Part shown: one piece after another, positions 7,014 through 14,488 of the stretch
How positions within the stretch are numbered: the first letter of the stretch is position 1
Layout of the letters: each line of letters opens with the position of its first letter
Assembly (NCBI GenBank): GCA_946541285.1
Contig: CAMNJG010000018.1
Location: forward strand, 1-14,488
DNA: 14,488 bases
Source: an uncultured Clostridia bacterium
Lineage (GTDB): Bacteria > Bacillota > Clostridia > Peptostreptococcales > Anaerovoracaceae
Direction: 5' to 3'
Notes under the pieces: model-generated
The model's input: the letters and a program-made list of their open reading frames with translations, nothing else
What the model was told of the DNA's origin: nothing
Databases searched by the model: none
Translations under genes and position numbers: made by a program

Positions 7014-8819
7014 ATGGGACAGGTTTTCAAAAGGACAGATCTGTGCGGAGAACTCCGTGCCGGAGATGTCGGACGTGAAGTGGTACTGAATGGATGGGTT
7101 GCGAAAAAAAGAAATCTTGGAGGACTGATATTCTGTGATATCAGAGACAGAAGCGGGATCTCCCAGATTGTTTTTGATGATACTACGGCAAAGGACGTTT
7201 TTGAACTTGCCGATACCTTGAGAAGCGAATACGTGATCGGTGTCAGGGGTGTCGTCGCGGAGCGTGAAGCGAAGAACCCCAAGATGCCGACCGGGGACAT
7301 CGAAGTACAGGTAACGGCTCTGACAGTCTACTCAAAGGCGGAAACTCCTCCGATTTACATTAAGGATGACGACAATGTCGATGAAAGTCTCCGTCTCCGC
7401 TACCGGTACCTGGATCTGAGAAAACCGAAGATGCAGCGGAATCTGGCCTTCCGTCATAAGGTCGCGCAGGTAACCAGGAACTTTTTCTCCGGGGAGGGTT
7501 TCCTGGAGATTGAAACACCGACTCTGGACAAGCCGACCCCGGAAGGTGCCAGGGATTATCTGATCCCGAGCAGAGTACATCATGGCAGCTTTTACGCTCT
7601 GCCGCAGTCGCCGCAGCTTTACAAACAGATTCTGATGGTTTCAGGCTGCGACCGTTATTTCCAGATTGCCAGATGCTATCGTGATGAAGACCTCCGGGCA
7701 GACCGTCAGCCGGAATTCACACAGATTGATATGGAACTGTCCTTTGTGGACCAGGATGATATTATTGAAATTCAGGAACGTTACCTGAAAACACTGTTCA
7801 AAGAGGTACTCGATGTCGATCTGCAGATCCCGTTCCCGCGGCTTCCTTATGATGATGCGATGAACCGCTTTGGCAGCGACAAGCCGGATACCCGTTTCGG
7901 TTTTGAGTTGAAGGATCTCAGCGACCTGGCGAAAGGATGCGGCTTCAGTGTCTTCGCGAACGCTGTGGAAAACGGCGGTGTCGTCAAGGCCATCTGCCTG
8001 AACGGCTGCGCGGAGACCTATACCCGTAAGAAGATTGACAAGCTGGCAGAAGGCGCGAAGGATTACGGAGCAAAGGGACTTGCCTGGATGAAGGTCACCG
8101 CGGATGGCGTCAATTCGCCGATCGCGAAATTTTTTGATGAAGAGCAGCTCCGGGCAATCACTGACCGTATGGAAGCAGCAGAAGGAGATCTGATCCTGTT
8201 TGTGGCGGACAGCTGGAAAGTAGCTGTTGACGCACTGGGATTTCTGAGAAGACATGTCGCGGATACCCTGGGCCTGCTCGATCCGCATCAGTACAATTTC
8301 CTCTGGGTGACCGACTTCCCGATGTTTGAGTACAGCGAGGAAGAAGGCCGTTACCTGGCCATGCACCATCCGTTTACGATGCCGCGGGAGGAGGATCTGG
8401 ACAAGATGCTCACAGATCCGGCGGCGGTCCGGGCCAAAGCCTATGACATCGTCCTGAACGGAGTGGAAGCCGGCGGCGGCAGTATCCGAATCCATGACAG
8501 CGAAGTGCAGAAGCTGGTGTTCAAAGCCCTCCATATTTCGGATGAAGATGCCGAAGAAAAATTCGGATTCCTCCTGGAGGCCTTTAAATATGGCGCGCCG
8601 CCTCATGGCGGGCTGGCTTATGGCATGGACCGTCTGGTCATGATCATGCTGGGCGAGCCGAGCATCCGGGATGTCATCGCGTTCCCGAAGAATTCCGGTG
8701 CCCAGTGTCTGATGTCCGGAGCACCGGCAGTGATCGGCCAGGATCAGCTTGACGAACTGGCGATCCGGACAGTGGCCGGAAATCAGTCGTCAGAAGAAGC
8801 AGAATCGTTCGAATCATAA
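7014..8819 (+). CDS. aspS: aspartyl-tRNA synthetase (bacterial type)
   Basis: This class II synthetase charges tRNA-Asp. An N-terminal OB-fold anticodon domain (about 1-108) is followed by the catalytic core. Conserved stretches include TPEGARDYL (175-183), ALPQSPQLYKQ (195-205), motif 2 around RCYRDEDLRADRQPEFTQ (220-237), and motif 3 GLAYGMDRL (533-541) with SIRDVIAFPK (550-559). The GAD insertion domain typical of bacterial AspRS lies roughly at 285-420, and the 601-residue length fits. The OB-fold loop reads KKRNLGG, with Leu at residue 35. Discriminating enzymes such as that of E. coli carry Leu there, while many non-discriminating enzymes carry His, so this is probably tRNA-Asp-specific. 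GGAGG at 6998-7002 supports ATG 7014, 31 bases after hisS. Residues 588-601 form a Glu/Ser-rich tail of no known role. Confidence 0.98.
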   Translation: MGQVFKRTDLCGELRAGDVGREVVLNGWVAKKRNLGGLIFCDIRDRSGISQIVFDDTTAKDVFELADTLRSEYVIGVRGVVAEREAKNPKMPTGDIEVQVTALTVYSKAETPPIYIKDDDNVDESLRLRYRYLDLRKPKMQRNLAFRHKVAQVTRNFFSGEGFLEIETPTLDKPTPEGARDYLIPSRVHHGSFYALPQSPQLYKQILMVSGCDRYFQIARCYRDEDLRADRQPEFTQIDMELSFVDQDDIIEIQERYLKTLFKEVLDVDLQIPFPRLPYDDAMNRFGSDKPDTRFGFELKDLSDLAKGCGFSVFANAVENGGVVKAICLNGCAETYTRKKIDKLAEGAKDYGAKGLAWMKVTADGVNSPIAKFFDEEQLRAITDRMEAAEGDLILFVADSWKVAVDALGFLRRHVADTLGLLDPHQYNFLWVTDFPMFEYSEEEGRYLAMHHPFTMPREEDLDKMLTDPAAVRAKAYDIVLNGVEAGGGSIRIHDSEVQKLVFKALHISDEDAEEKFGFLLEAFKYGAPPHGGLAYGMDRLVMIMLGEPSIRDVIAFPKNSGAQCLMSGAPAVIGQDQLDELAIRTVAGNQSSEEAESFES

Positions 8820-8826
8820 GAAAACC

Positions 8827-8831
8827 GGTGA
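8827..8831 (+). promoter_or_regulatory. ribosome binding site deciding the nadD start
   Basis: GGTGA lies five bases before ATG 8837 and can pair with the UCACC end of 16S rRNA. The competing in-frame GTG at 8828 lies inside this site and has nothing similar upstream. NadD proteins normally begin MKIG-like directly before GGSFNP, which agrees with ATG 8837. Confidence 0.55.
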
Positions 8832-8836
8832 GGAAC

Positions 8837-9466
8837 ATGAAGATCGGAGTATTCGGAGGAAGCTTTAATCCTGTCCACTGCGGACATCTGATCCTGGCAG
8901 AACATGTCGCGGATGCCGCGGGACTGGACAGGGTGATTCTCGTCCCGGCGTATGAATCCCCGTTTAAAACCGGGACCGGAGGGGAAATCTCCAGGCATCT
9001 GCTGCAGATGACCAGGATCGCCGCGGAACAGAATCCTCGTTTTGAGGTATCCTCGATGGAAGTAGATAAGGGGGTGACCTCTTATACGATTGACACCATG
9101 CGGGCAATTTCCGCAGAGATCGGTACTGGAGACCGGCTGAGTTTTATCATGGGCGCGGATTCTTTCGCCAGCCTGGAAAAATGGAGAGGCGCGGATGAGC
9201 TGCTTCGTGAATACTCTTTTCTGGTGGGATGCAGACCGGGTTGTACCCTGGAGGAGACCGAAAAAACAGCGGAACAGCTCAGAATGAGGTATAATGCGGA
9301 TATCAGGATTATACTGATTCCTCAGGTGGATATTTCTTCGACTGATCTGAGAAACCGCGTCCGTCAGGGAAAAAGCATCCGTTACCTGACACCGGACGGC
9401 GTGGCGAAATATATCGCGGAGCATCATCTGTATGAAGACGGAAGATCGGAGACGGGACATGGATAA
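8837..9466 (+). CDS. nadD: nicotinate-nucleotide adenylyltransferase
   Basis: NadD transfers AMP from ATP to nicotinate mononucleotide to give deamido-NAD, the last but one step of NAD synthesis in the cytoplasm. The 209-residue protein starts MKIGVFGGSFNPVHCGH, with the nucleotidyltransferase HxGH signature at 14-17. FIMGADSFASLEKW (103-116) and ISSTDLR (167-173) are the other family landmarks, and the C-terminal RYLTPDGVAKYI is typical. The stretch that is often PPHK in NadD reads SPFK at 41-44; the Lys is kept but the His is not, a modest change. The gene lies 17 bases after aspS. Its last 8 bases overlap the yqeK-rsfS start, matching the nadD-yqeK-rsfS order known from Bacillus and relatives. 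An upstream GTG at 8828 would add three residues and is less likely. Confidence 0.95.
   Translation: MKIGVFGGSFNPVHCGHLILAEHVADAAGLDRVILVPAYESPFKTGTGGEISRHLLQMTRIAAEQNPRFEVSSMEVDKGVTSYTIDTMRAISAEIGTGDRLSFIMGADSFASLEKWRGADELLREYSFLVGCRPGCTLEETEKTAEQLRMRYNADIRIILIPQVDISSTDLRNRVRQGKSIRYLTPDGVAKYIAEHHLYEDGRSETGHG
9448..9451 (+). promoter_or_regulatory. ribosome binding site deciding the yqeK-rsfS start
   Basis: GGAG ends seven bases before ATG 9459, inside the nadD coding sequence. The in-frame ATG at 9432 would add nine residues (MKTEDRRRD) that do not fit the YqeK family and lacks a comparable site. Confidence 0.5.
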
Positions 9467-10382
9467 GGAATTACTTAAGAAACTTGATGACTTTATCAGA
9501 GTCAGACTGAATGAGAAACGTTATCGTCATACGATGGGCGTTGTTGAAACAGCTGCGAAGCTTGCGGAACGATACGGCGCGGATACAGAGAAAGCCTATG
9601 TGGCAGCGCTTTTTCATGATGCGTGTAAAAATCTGGACATTGATGAGATGAATTCTCTGGTGGAAAAATATCATATCGGAGACGTCTATATCGACAAACC
9701 ACAGCTGGCACACAGCAAACTCGCCGCGGCGATCATCCGGGACCGTTTCGGTATCGACGATGAGGATATCATCAATGCCATCAGCTATCATACCACCGGA
9801 CGGGCGGAGATGTCGCTTCTGGAAAAAATTATCTATGTTTCTGACGCTGTGGAACCGAACCGGTCTTATCCCGGTGTGGAGAAATTCCATCGGCTGGCTT
9901 TCGAAGATCTGGATCGGGCAGGTTACGAAATCGCGAATAACGCGATCCGTCTGGTGACAGAGGCAGGGATGTATCTTGATAATGATTCAGTAGCGGCAAG
10001 GGACTGGTTCCAGAGTATCCTGGACAACGATTCGCTGGAAAACAGCCGCAAATTCGCCGTTTATGTCGCGAATATCATTGACAGCAAAAGAGGCAGTGAT
10101 ATTGTTGTGCTGGATATTTCAGAGAAATCATCCTTTGCTGATTATTTCGTCATCGCGTCCGGCAGCAGTTTCCGTCAGACTTCGGCACTGGCGGAGTATG
10201 TACAGGAACGCGCGGATATGCACGGCCGTTTTGTCAGCAGCATCGAAGGCAGGGACGGATCCGGATGGGTGCTGATGGACTACGGCGATGTTATCGTAAA
10301 TATTTTTGTGCCCGAAAAACGGGAAAAGTACGATCTTGAAAAAATCTGGAGTGACTGCGGGACAGTAGACTGGGAGGCTTAG
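9459..10382 (+). CDS. yqeK-rsfS: fused YqeK HD-domain Ap4A hydrolase and RsfS ribosome silencing factor
   Basis: One uninterrupted 307-residue frame carries two proteins usually encoded by adjacent genes. Residues 1 to about 188 are a complete YqeK domain: H24 in KRYRHT, H53-D54 in LFHDACK, H85 in LAHSKL, H111 in SYHTTG and D129 in YVSDAVEPN. YqeK enzymes cut diadenosine tetraphosphate symmetrically to ADP. Residues about 196-307 are a complete RsfS (DUF143) domain: DIVVLDISEKSSFADYFVIA (214-233), and W270 with DYGDVIVNIF (274-283). RsfS binds ribosomal protein uL14 and blocks joining of the ribosomal subunits in starvation. No stop or internal start with a ribosome binding site separates them, and the linker is only about 7 residues. 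The start overlaps nadD by 8 bases. leuS begins one base after the stop, with its GGGAGG at 10372-10377 inside this gene. Both domains look active; the fusion itself needs a read-level check. Confidence 0.9.
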   Translation: MDKELLKKLDDFIRVRLNEKRYRHTMGVVETAAKLAERYGADTEKAYVAALFHDACKNLDIDEMNSLVEKYHIGDVYIDKPQLAHSKLAAAIIRDRFGIDDEDIINAISYHTTGRAEMSLLEKIIYVSDAVEPNRSYPGVEKFHRLAFEDLDRAGYEIANNAIRLVTEAGMYLDNDSVAARDWFQSILDNDSLENSRKFAVYVANIIDSKRGSDIVVLDISEKSSFADYFVIASGSSFRQTSALAEYVQERADMHGRFVSSIEGRDGSGWVLMDYGDVIVNIFVPEKREKYDLEKIWSDCGTVDWEA

Positions 10383-10383
10383 C

Positions 10384-12852
10384 ATGGCAGACAGATATGA
10401 TTTTCATTCCATAGAGGAGAAATGGCAGGAATACTGGGAGGAACACGATGTTTTTAAAACAGTGGAAGACCCGGACAAAGAAAAATACTATGTTCTGGAA
10501 ATGTTCCCTTATCCTTCCGGAAAGCTCCATATGGGGCACGTCAGAAATTATTCGATCGGTGATGTTGTCGCCAGATATATGAATATGAAAGGACTCAATG
10601 TCATTCACCCGATGGGATGGGATTCCTTTGGTCTGCCGGCGGAAAATGCCGCGATCAAAAATGGCGCGCGTCCTGATGTATGGACGCATGAGAACATCGC
10701 GGAGATGAAAAAGCAGCTCAAATCACTGGGGCTCAGTTATGACTGGGATCGTGAAGTCATGACCTGCCGTGAGGACTATTACCGCTGGACCCAGTGGTTC
10801 TTCATCCAGTTCTTTAAGAAAGGGCTGGCGTATAAGAAAAAGAACGCCGTCAACTGGTGCCCTTCCTGCCAGACCGTCCTGGCTAACGAGCAGGTAGTGG
10901 ACGGAAAATGCGAGCGCTGCAAAACACCGGTAGGGAAAAAAGAACTGTCCCAGTGGTACCTGAAAATCACGGATTACGCGCAGCGGCTGCTGGACGACCT
11001 GGATAAACTGGAAGGCTGGCCGGACAAGGTCAAGACGATGCAGCGCAACTGGATTGGCCGCAGTGTCGGCGCGGAGATGCAGTTTGAGATCGAAGGCTTT
11101 GATAAAAAGCTGGACATCTTCACGACCAGGCCGGATACCGTGTTTGGGGTATCCTGTATGGTACTGGCGCCGGAGCATCCTTATGTAAAAGAACTGGTGA
11201 CGCCGGAATGCCAGGCGGAAGTGGACCAGTTCATGGATAAACTGCAGTATCTGAACGACATCGACCGGAATTCCACGACACTTGAAAAAGAAGGCTGCTT
11301 TATCGGAAGATATGCCATCAATCCGTTTAACGGGAAAAAGATCCCGGTATATATCGCCAATTATGTCCTGATGGACTATGGTACCGGCGCGATCATGGTC
11401 GTACCGGCACATGATACCAGGGACTTCGCTTTCGCGAAAAAATACGGCCTGGATATTATCCCGGTTGTGGATCCGGGCAATCCTGAGATCGATCTGGAAA
11501 ACCTGGAGGACGCGTTTGTCGCCGAAGGTACGATGATCAATTCCGGGAAATTCGACGGCCTGAATAATAAAGAAGCGATTGAGAAGATCACTGAATATGC
11601 GGAAGAACTGGGCGTCGGGAAAAAATCCATTAATTTCCGTCTCCGTGACTGGCTGATTTCCAGACAGAGATACTGGGGCGTACCGATCCCGATGATTTAC
11701 TGTGATGACTGCGGCTGGGTTCCGGAAAAAGAAGAAAATCTTCCGATCCTGCTCCCGAAGGACGTGGAATTCACCGGAAAAGGGCAGTCTCCTTTAACGA
11801 CGAGCAAAACCTTCGGAGATGTGGTCTGTCCTGTCTGTGGAAAGCCGGCGAAACGTGAAATGGATACCATGGACACGTTTGTGGATTCTTCCTGGTACTT
11901 CCTGAGATACACAGACGCCCGCAATGACCAGGAGCCGTTCGCGAAGGAAAAAGTCAATTACTGGATGAATGTTGACCAGTATATCGGCGGTGTGGAGCAC
12001 GCGATTCTCCATCTGCTCTACGCGCGTTTCTTTACTAAGGTACTTCACGATCTGGACCTGGTGGAAGCGGATGAACCGTTTGCCAATCTGCTGACGCAGG
12101 GCATGGTCCTGAAAGACGGCAGCAAGATGTCCAAATCGGTCGGCAATATTGTCAGTCCGGTGGAAATCATCGAAAAGTACGGAGCGGATACGGCGAGGCT
12201 GTTTATCCTGTTCGCCGCGCCACCTGACCGTGACCTGGACTGGTCTGACGCGGGTGTCGAAGGAAGCTACCGTTTCCTCAACCGGGTTTGGAGACTGGTA
12301 CAGGAGATTCTCGAAAAAGAAGCAGATGCGTCCGGCGCAAAAGAAAACGATACCGAAGCAGGAAAGCTGTATTTCCAGCTGAATAAAACAATTAAAAGAG
12401 TCACTGACAACATGAGCACGGGCAGGTTCGGATTCAATACCGCCATCAGCGCGATTATGGAGCTTGTCAATGAGATGTACCGCTATAAGGAGACGGAGCA
12501 TGCGGACAGCGGACTGCTGAAAGACTGCGCGGACCGTCTGGTCCTCATCCTCGCGCCTTTTGTTCCGCATCTCGGTGAGGAAATGTGGCAGCGGCTCGGG
12601 CATGAGCAGTCCGTATATTTTGAGAAATGGCCTGACTACGATGAAGAGGCTCTTGTTCTGGACACTGTAGAGATTGTCGTGCAGATTAACGGAAAACTGA
12701 AACACCGTATGCACGTGGCTTCGGATCTCTCCAGAGAGGAACTGTCAGAACAGGTTCTCGCGGATGAAGCGGTTCAGGAACTGACAGCAGGAAAAACTGT
12801 TAAAAAAGTCATCGCGGTTCCGGGTAAACTCGTAAATATAGTGGTTGCTTAA
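10384..12852 (+). CDS. leuS: leucyl-tRNA synthetase
   Basis: This class I synthetase attaches leucine to tRNA-Leu and proofreads mischarged products. The HIGH-type motif is HMGH at 49-52 in PYPSGKLHMGHVRN, and KMSKS is at 581-585. A zinc-binding knuckle (C159, C162, C176, C179) and a second Cys set (C440, C443, C482, C485) are present. The CP1 editing domain is intact, with TTRPDTVFG at 247-255 and the HDTRD motif at 343-347, whose D347 matches the conserved editing aspartate. The C-terminal anticodon-binding region and the small end domain (VVQINGKLKHRM) complete the protein; 822 residues is normal for Bacillota. Translation starts one base after the yqeK-rsfS stop with GGGAGG six bases upstream, so coupling is likely. 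There is no leader for a T-box. Confidence 0.98.
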   Translation: MADRYDFHSIEEKWQEYWEEHDVFKTVEDPDKEKYYVLEMFPYPSGKLHMGHVRNYSIGDVVARYMNMKGLNVIHPMGWDSFGLPAENAAIKNGARPDVWTHENIAEMKKQLKSLGLSYDWDREVMTCREDYYRWTQWFFIQFFKKGLAYKKKNAVNWCPSCQTVLANEQVVDGKCERCKTPVGKKELSQWYLKITDYAQRLLDDLDKLEGWPDKVKTMQRNWIGRSVGAEMQFEIEGFDKKLDIFTTRPDTVFGVSCMVLAPEHPYVKELVTPECQAEVDQFMDKLQYLNDIDRNSTTLEKEGCFIGRYAINPFNGKKIPVYIANYVLMDYGTGAIMVVPAHDTRDFAFAKKYGLDIIPVVDPGNPEIDLENLEDAFVAEGTMINSGKFDGLNNKEAIEKITEYAEELGVGKKSINFRLRDWLISRQRYWGVPIPMIYCDDCGWVPEKEENLPILLPKDVEFTGKGQSPLTTSKTFGDVVCPVCGKPAKREMDTMDTFVDSSWYFLRYTDARNDQEPFAKEKVNYWMNVDQYIGGVEHAILHLLYARFFTKVLHDLDLVEADEPFANLLTQGMVLKDGSKMSKSVGNIVSPVEIIEKYGADTARLFILFAAPPDRDLDWSDAGVEGSYRFLNRVWRLVQEILEKEADASGAKENDTEAGKLYFQLNKTIKRVTDNMSTGRFGFNTAISAIMELVNEMYRYKETEHADSGLLKDCADRLVLILAPFVPHLGEEMWQRLGHEQSVYFEKWPDYDEEALVLDTVEIVVQINGKLKHRMHVASDLSREELSEQVLADEAVQELTAGKTVKKVIAVPGKLVNIVVA

Positions 12853-12865
12853 ATTACGAATTACG
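12852..12865 (+). repeat. tandem 7-base repeat in the leuS-rnjA spacer
   Basis: AATTACG occurs twice in direct succession (12852-12858 and 12859-12865), starting at the last base of the leuS stop and ending in the RNase J ribosome binding site. It is too short to assign a role and may be chance. Confidence 0.35.
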
Positions 12866-12870
12866 GAGGA
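12864..12870 (+). promoter_or_regulatory. ribosome binding site deciding the RNase J TTG start
   Basis: CGGAGGA ends five bases before TTG 12876, an ideal spacing. No ATG or GTG occurs between this site and the conserved N-terminal motif that would keep the frame with a comparable site, so TTG is the best start. Confidence 0.75.
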
Positions 12871-12875
12871 ATTAT

Positions 12876-14488
12876 TTGAAAAAAAGGACTTCCAGAGCCA
12901 GAGGAAGGTCTGAAAAAGGACAGTCGGTACAGGTGATCCCCCTTGGAGGAATCGGAGAGATCGGGAAAAACATGACACTGATCCGCTACGGGGAGGATAT
13001 GCTCCTGATTGACTGTGGTATGACGTTTCCAAGTGACGAAATGTACGGGATCGATATCGTCATACCGGATATGACCTATCTGGTGGAAAACGCGGAAAAA
13101 CTCAGAGGTGTGATTGTCACTCACGGCCACGAGGACCACATCGGAGGGATTCCGTATTTACTGAAACGACTGTCTGTTCCGATTTACGGGACAGCGCTGA
13201 CACTGGGACTGATCCAGAACAAACTGAATGAGCATGGACTGAAAGCGGATCTGAAACCGATTGATCCGGGAGACCGCTTTCCGCTCGGCCCGTTCTGGAT
13301 TGAAGTCCTGAATATTACCCATTCGATTGCAGGGGCCTGTGCCTTCGCGATCGATACACCGGCGGGCCTGATTTTCCACACAGGTGATTTCAAAATCGAC
13401 TATACGCCGCTGAAAGGGGAGCCGATTGATTTCCGGCGTTTCGCGGAGATCGGACGGAAGGGAGTACTTCTGCTCCTGGCGGACAGCACCAATGCGGAAC
13501 GGAAAGGGTATACGCCTTCTGAAAGTACAGTCGCGGAAACACTGGATAATATTTTCGCGACTTCAAAAGGCAGGATCATTATCGCGACATTTGCTTCCAA
13601 TGTGAACCGTGTCCAGTATATTATGAACCTTGCCCGTGACCGGAAAAGAAAAGTGGCCATTTCCGGCAGAAGCATGATCAATATGGTCAATATCGCTTCA
13701 GAGCTCGGTTATCTGGATATTCCGGAGAATACACTGATTGAGCTCAACCGGATCAATACCCTCAGGGACAATGAAGTCGTGATGGTTACGACAGGAAGCC
13801 AGGGAGAACCGATGTCGGCTCTGACCAGGATGGCTTCTGATGATCATAAGAATGTCAGGATCAAACCGGGCGATACGGTTGTCCTGTCTTCCAGCCCGAT
13901 TCCAGGCAATGAAAAAACGATTTCCAATGTCGTCAACAAACTGCTGGAAAAGGGCGCGAAGGTCATTTACTCGGCGATTGCGGATATTCATGTTTCCGGC
14001 CATCCGTGCCAGGAAGAGCTGAAACTGATCCATATGCTGCTGCGCCCGAAATTTTTCGCGCCGGTTCATGGAGAATTCAAGCACCTGCACGCACACGCGG
14101 AAGTGGCGAAATCCCTGGGCATGCCGAAGGAGAACATTTTCATCATGCATAACGGCAGTGTGCTGAATATTTCTGAAGACAGGGCGGAACTGGAGAAAAA
14201 GGATGTGCCGGCCGGCAGTGTCATGGTCGATGGCCTGGGCGTGGGCGATGTCGGTAAGATTGTTCTCAGGGACAGAAAGATCCTTTCCGAAGGTGGCCTG
14301 ATTGTCGTCGTGACTGCCGTCGAACGTGGTTCCAACTACATCGTTTCCGGTCCGGAGATTATTTCCAGGGGCTTCGTGTATGTGAGGGAATCGGAAGAAC
14401 TGTTGAATACCATGCGCATTATTGTGACGCAGGCGCTGGAGGATGTTATTGACAGAGGGCTGACCGACTGGCCGTCCATGAAAAACGC
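12876..14488 (+). CDS. rnjA: ribonuclease J (metallo-beta-lactamase/beta-CASP), 3' end outside window
   Basis: RNase J is a 5'-3' exo- and endoribonuclease central to mRNA decay and rRNA processing in Bacillota. The frame is open from TTG 12876 to the window end (537 full codons) with no stop; the family is usually about 555 residues, so only a short piece is missing. The metallo-beta-lactamase core has GGIGEIGKNMT (24-34), HGHEDH at 83-88, H149 and D171 in TGDFK. The beta-CASP region shows ADSTN, TTGSQGE, H372 and H376 in HVSGH, and H398 in PVHGEFKHL, so all catalytic ligands are present. Residues 2-15 form a short, strongly basic N-terminal extension (KKRTSRARGR and following) before the fold. 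The start is TTG with a strong ribosome binding site, 23 bases after leuS. Whether it is RNase J1- or J2-like cannot be settled here, though the intact active site favours J1-like activity. Confidence 0.95.
   Translation, partial: MKKRTSRARGRSEKGQSVQVIPLGGIGEIGKNMTLIRYGEDMLLIDCGMTFPSDEMYGIDIVIPDMTYLVENAEKLRGVIVTHGHEDHIGGIPYLLKRLSVPIYGTALTLGLIQNKLNEHGLKADLKPIDPGDRFPLGPFWIEVLNITHSIAGACAFAIDTPAGLIFHTGDFKIDYTPLKGEPIDFRRFAEIGRKGVLLLLADSTNAERKGYTPSESTVAETLDNIFATSKGRIIIATFASNVNRVQYIMNLARDRKRKVAISGRSMINMVNIASELGYLDIPENTLIELNRINTLRDNEVVMVTTGSQGEPMSALTRMASDDHKNVRIKPGDTVVLSSSPIPGNEKTISNVVNKLLEKGAKVIYSAIADIHVSGHPCQEELKLIHMLLRPKFFAPVHGEFKHLHAHAEVAKSLGMPKENIFIMHNGSVLNISEDRAELEKKDVPAGSVMVDGLGVGDVGKIVLRDRKILSEGGLIVVVTAVERGSNYIVSGPEIISRGFVYVRESEELLNTMRIIVTQALEDVIDRGLTDWPSMKN

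Noticed and set aside
5675..7300. A 541-codon open frame on the minus strand across all of hisS and the start of aspS
   Set aside because: It lies exactly opposite clearly recognised synthetase genes, shows no family motif or sensible domain pattern, and has no ribosome binding site of its own. It is a shadow of the codon bias on the + strand.
7641..8606. A 321-codon minus-strand open frame inside aspS, with others inside rel, hemZ and leuS
   Set aside because: All lie opposite well-supported coding sequences, are rich in Arg/His/Gln from reversed codons, and match no known protein by eye.
1..14488. CRISPR array, insertion sequence, prophage, tRNA/rRNA or defence genes
   Set aside because: None is visible. 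There are no spaced repeats, no transposase or integrase and no stable-RNA gene, and the window is almost fully covered by housekeeping genes.

Overview
The window is an ordinary-looking, gene-dense stretch of a low-to-mid GC Bacillota chromosome. All supported genes lie on the + strand. It most resembles Clostridia, perhaps Lachnospiraceae. That rests on separate secD and secF genes (fused in Bacillus), a bifunctional Rel with an RFKD motif, a HemZ-type radical SAM protein, a nadD-yqeK-rsfS block, RNase J, and strong AGGAGG-type ribosome binding sites. The assignment is by gene content and order only.

Layout. Positions 1-1229 hold the acidic tail of SecD (partial) and a complete SecF with an unusually long charged tail; the two genes overlap by one base. 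Positions 1230-1361 are the only sizeable spacer. It has a weak imperfect hairpin just after secF and a perfect 14-bp inverted repeat ending five bases before the likely rel start codon. Positions 1362-5674 hold rel (ppGpp synthetase/hydrolase), a small metallo-beta-lactamase-fold hydrolase, and hemZ, whose start overlaps the hydrolase gene. Positions 5726-8819 hold hisS and aspS. Positions 8837-10382 hold nadD and one open reading frame that joins YqeK (HD-domain Ap4A hydrolase) to RsfS (ribosome silencing factor). Positions 10384-12852 hold leuS. Positions 12876-14488 hold an RNase J gene with a TTG start that runs off the window.

How the genes fit together. The set is about making proteins and reporting on that process: export (SecDF), tRNA charging (HisRS, AspRS, LeuRS), the starvation alarm (Rel), Ap4A removal and ribosome silencing (YqeK-RsfS), NAD synthesis (NadD) and RNA decay (RNase J). 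From rel onward no gap exceeds 55 bases and no convincing intrinsic terminator is visible, so a long shared transcript is plausible but not shown.

No mobile element, phage, CRISPR array, tRNA, rRNA or defence system is visible, and no wholly new system is evident. The points most worth checking are the perfect hairpin that seems to split the rel Shine-Dalgarno sequence, the in-frame YqeK-RsfS fusion, and the oppositely charged tails of SecD and SecF.
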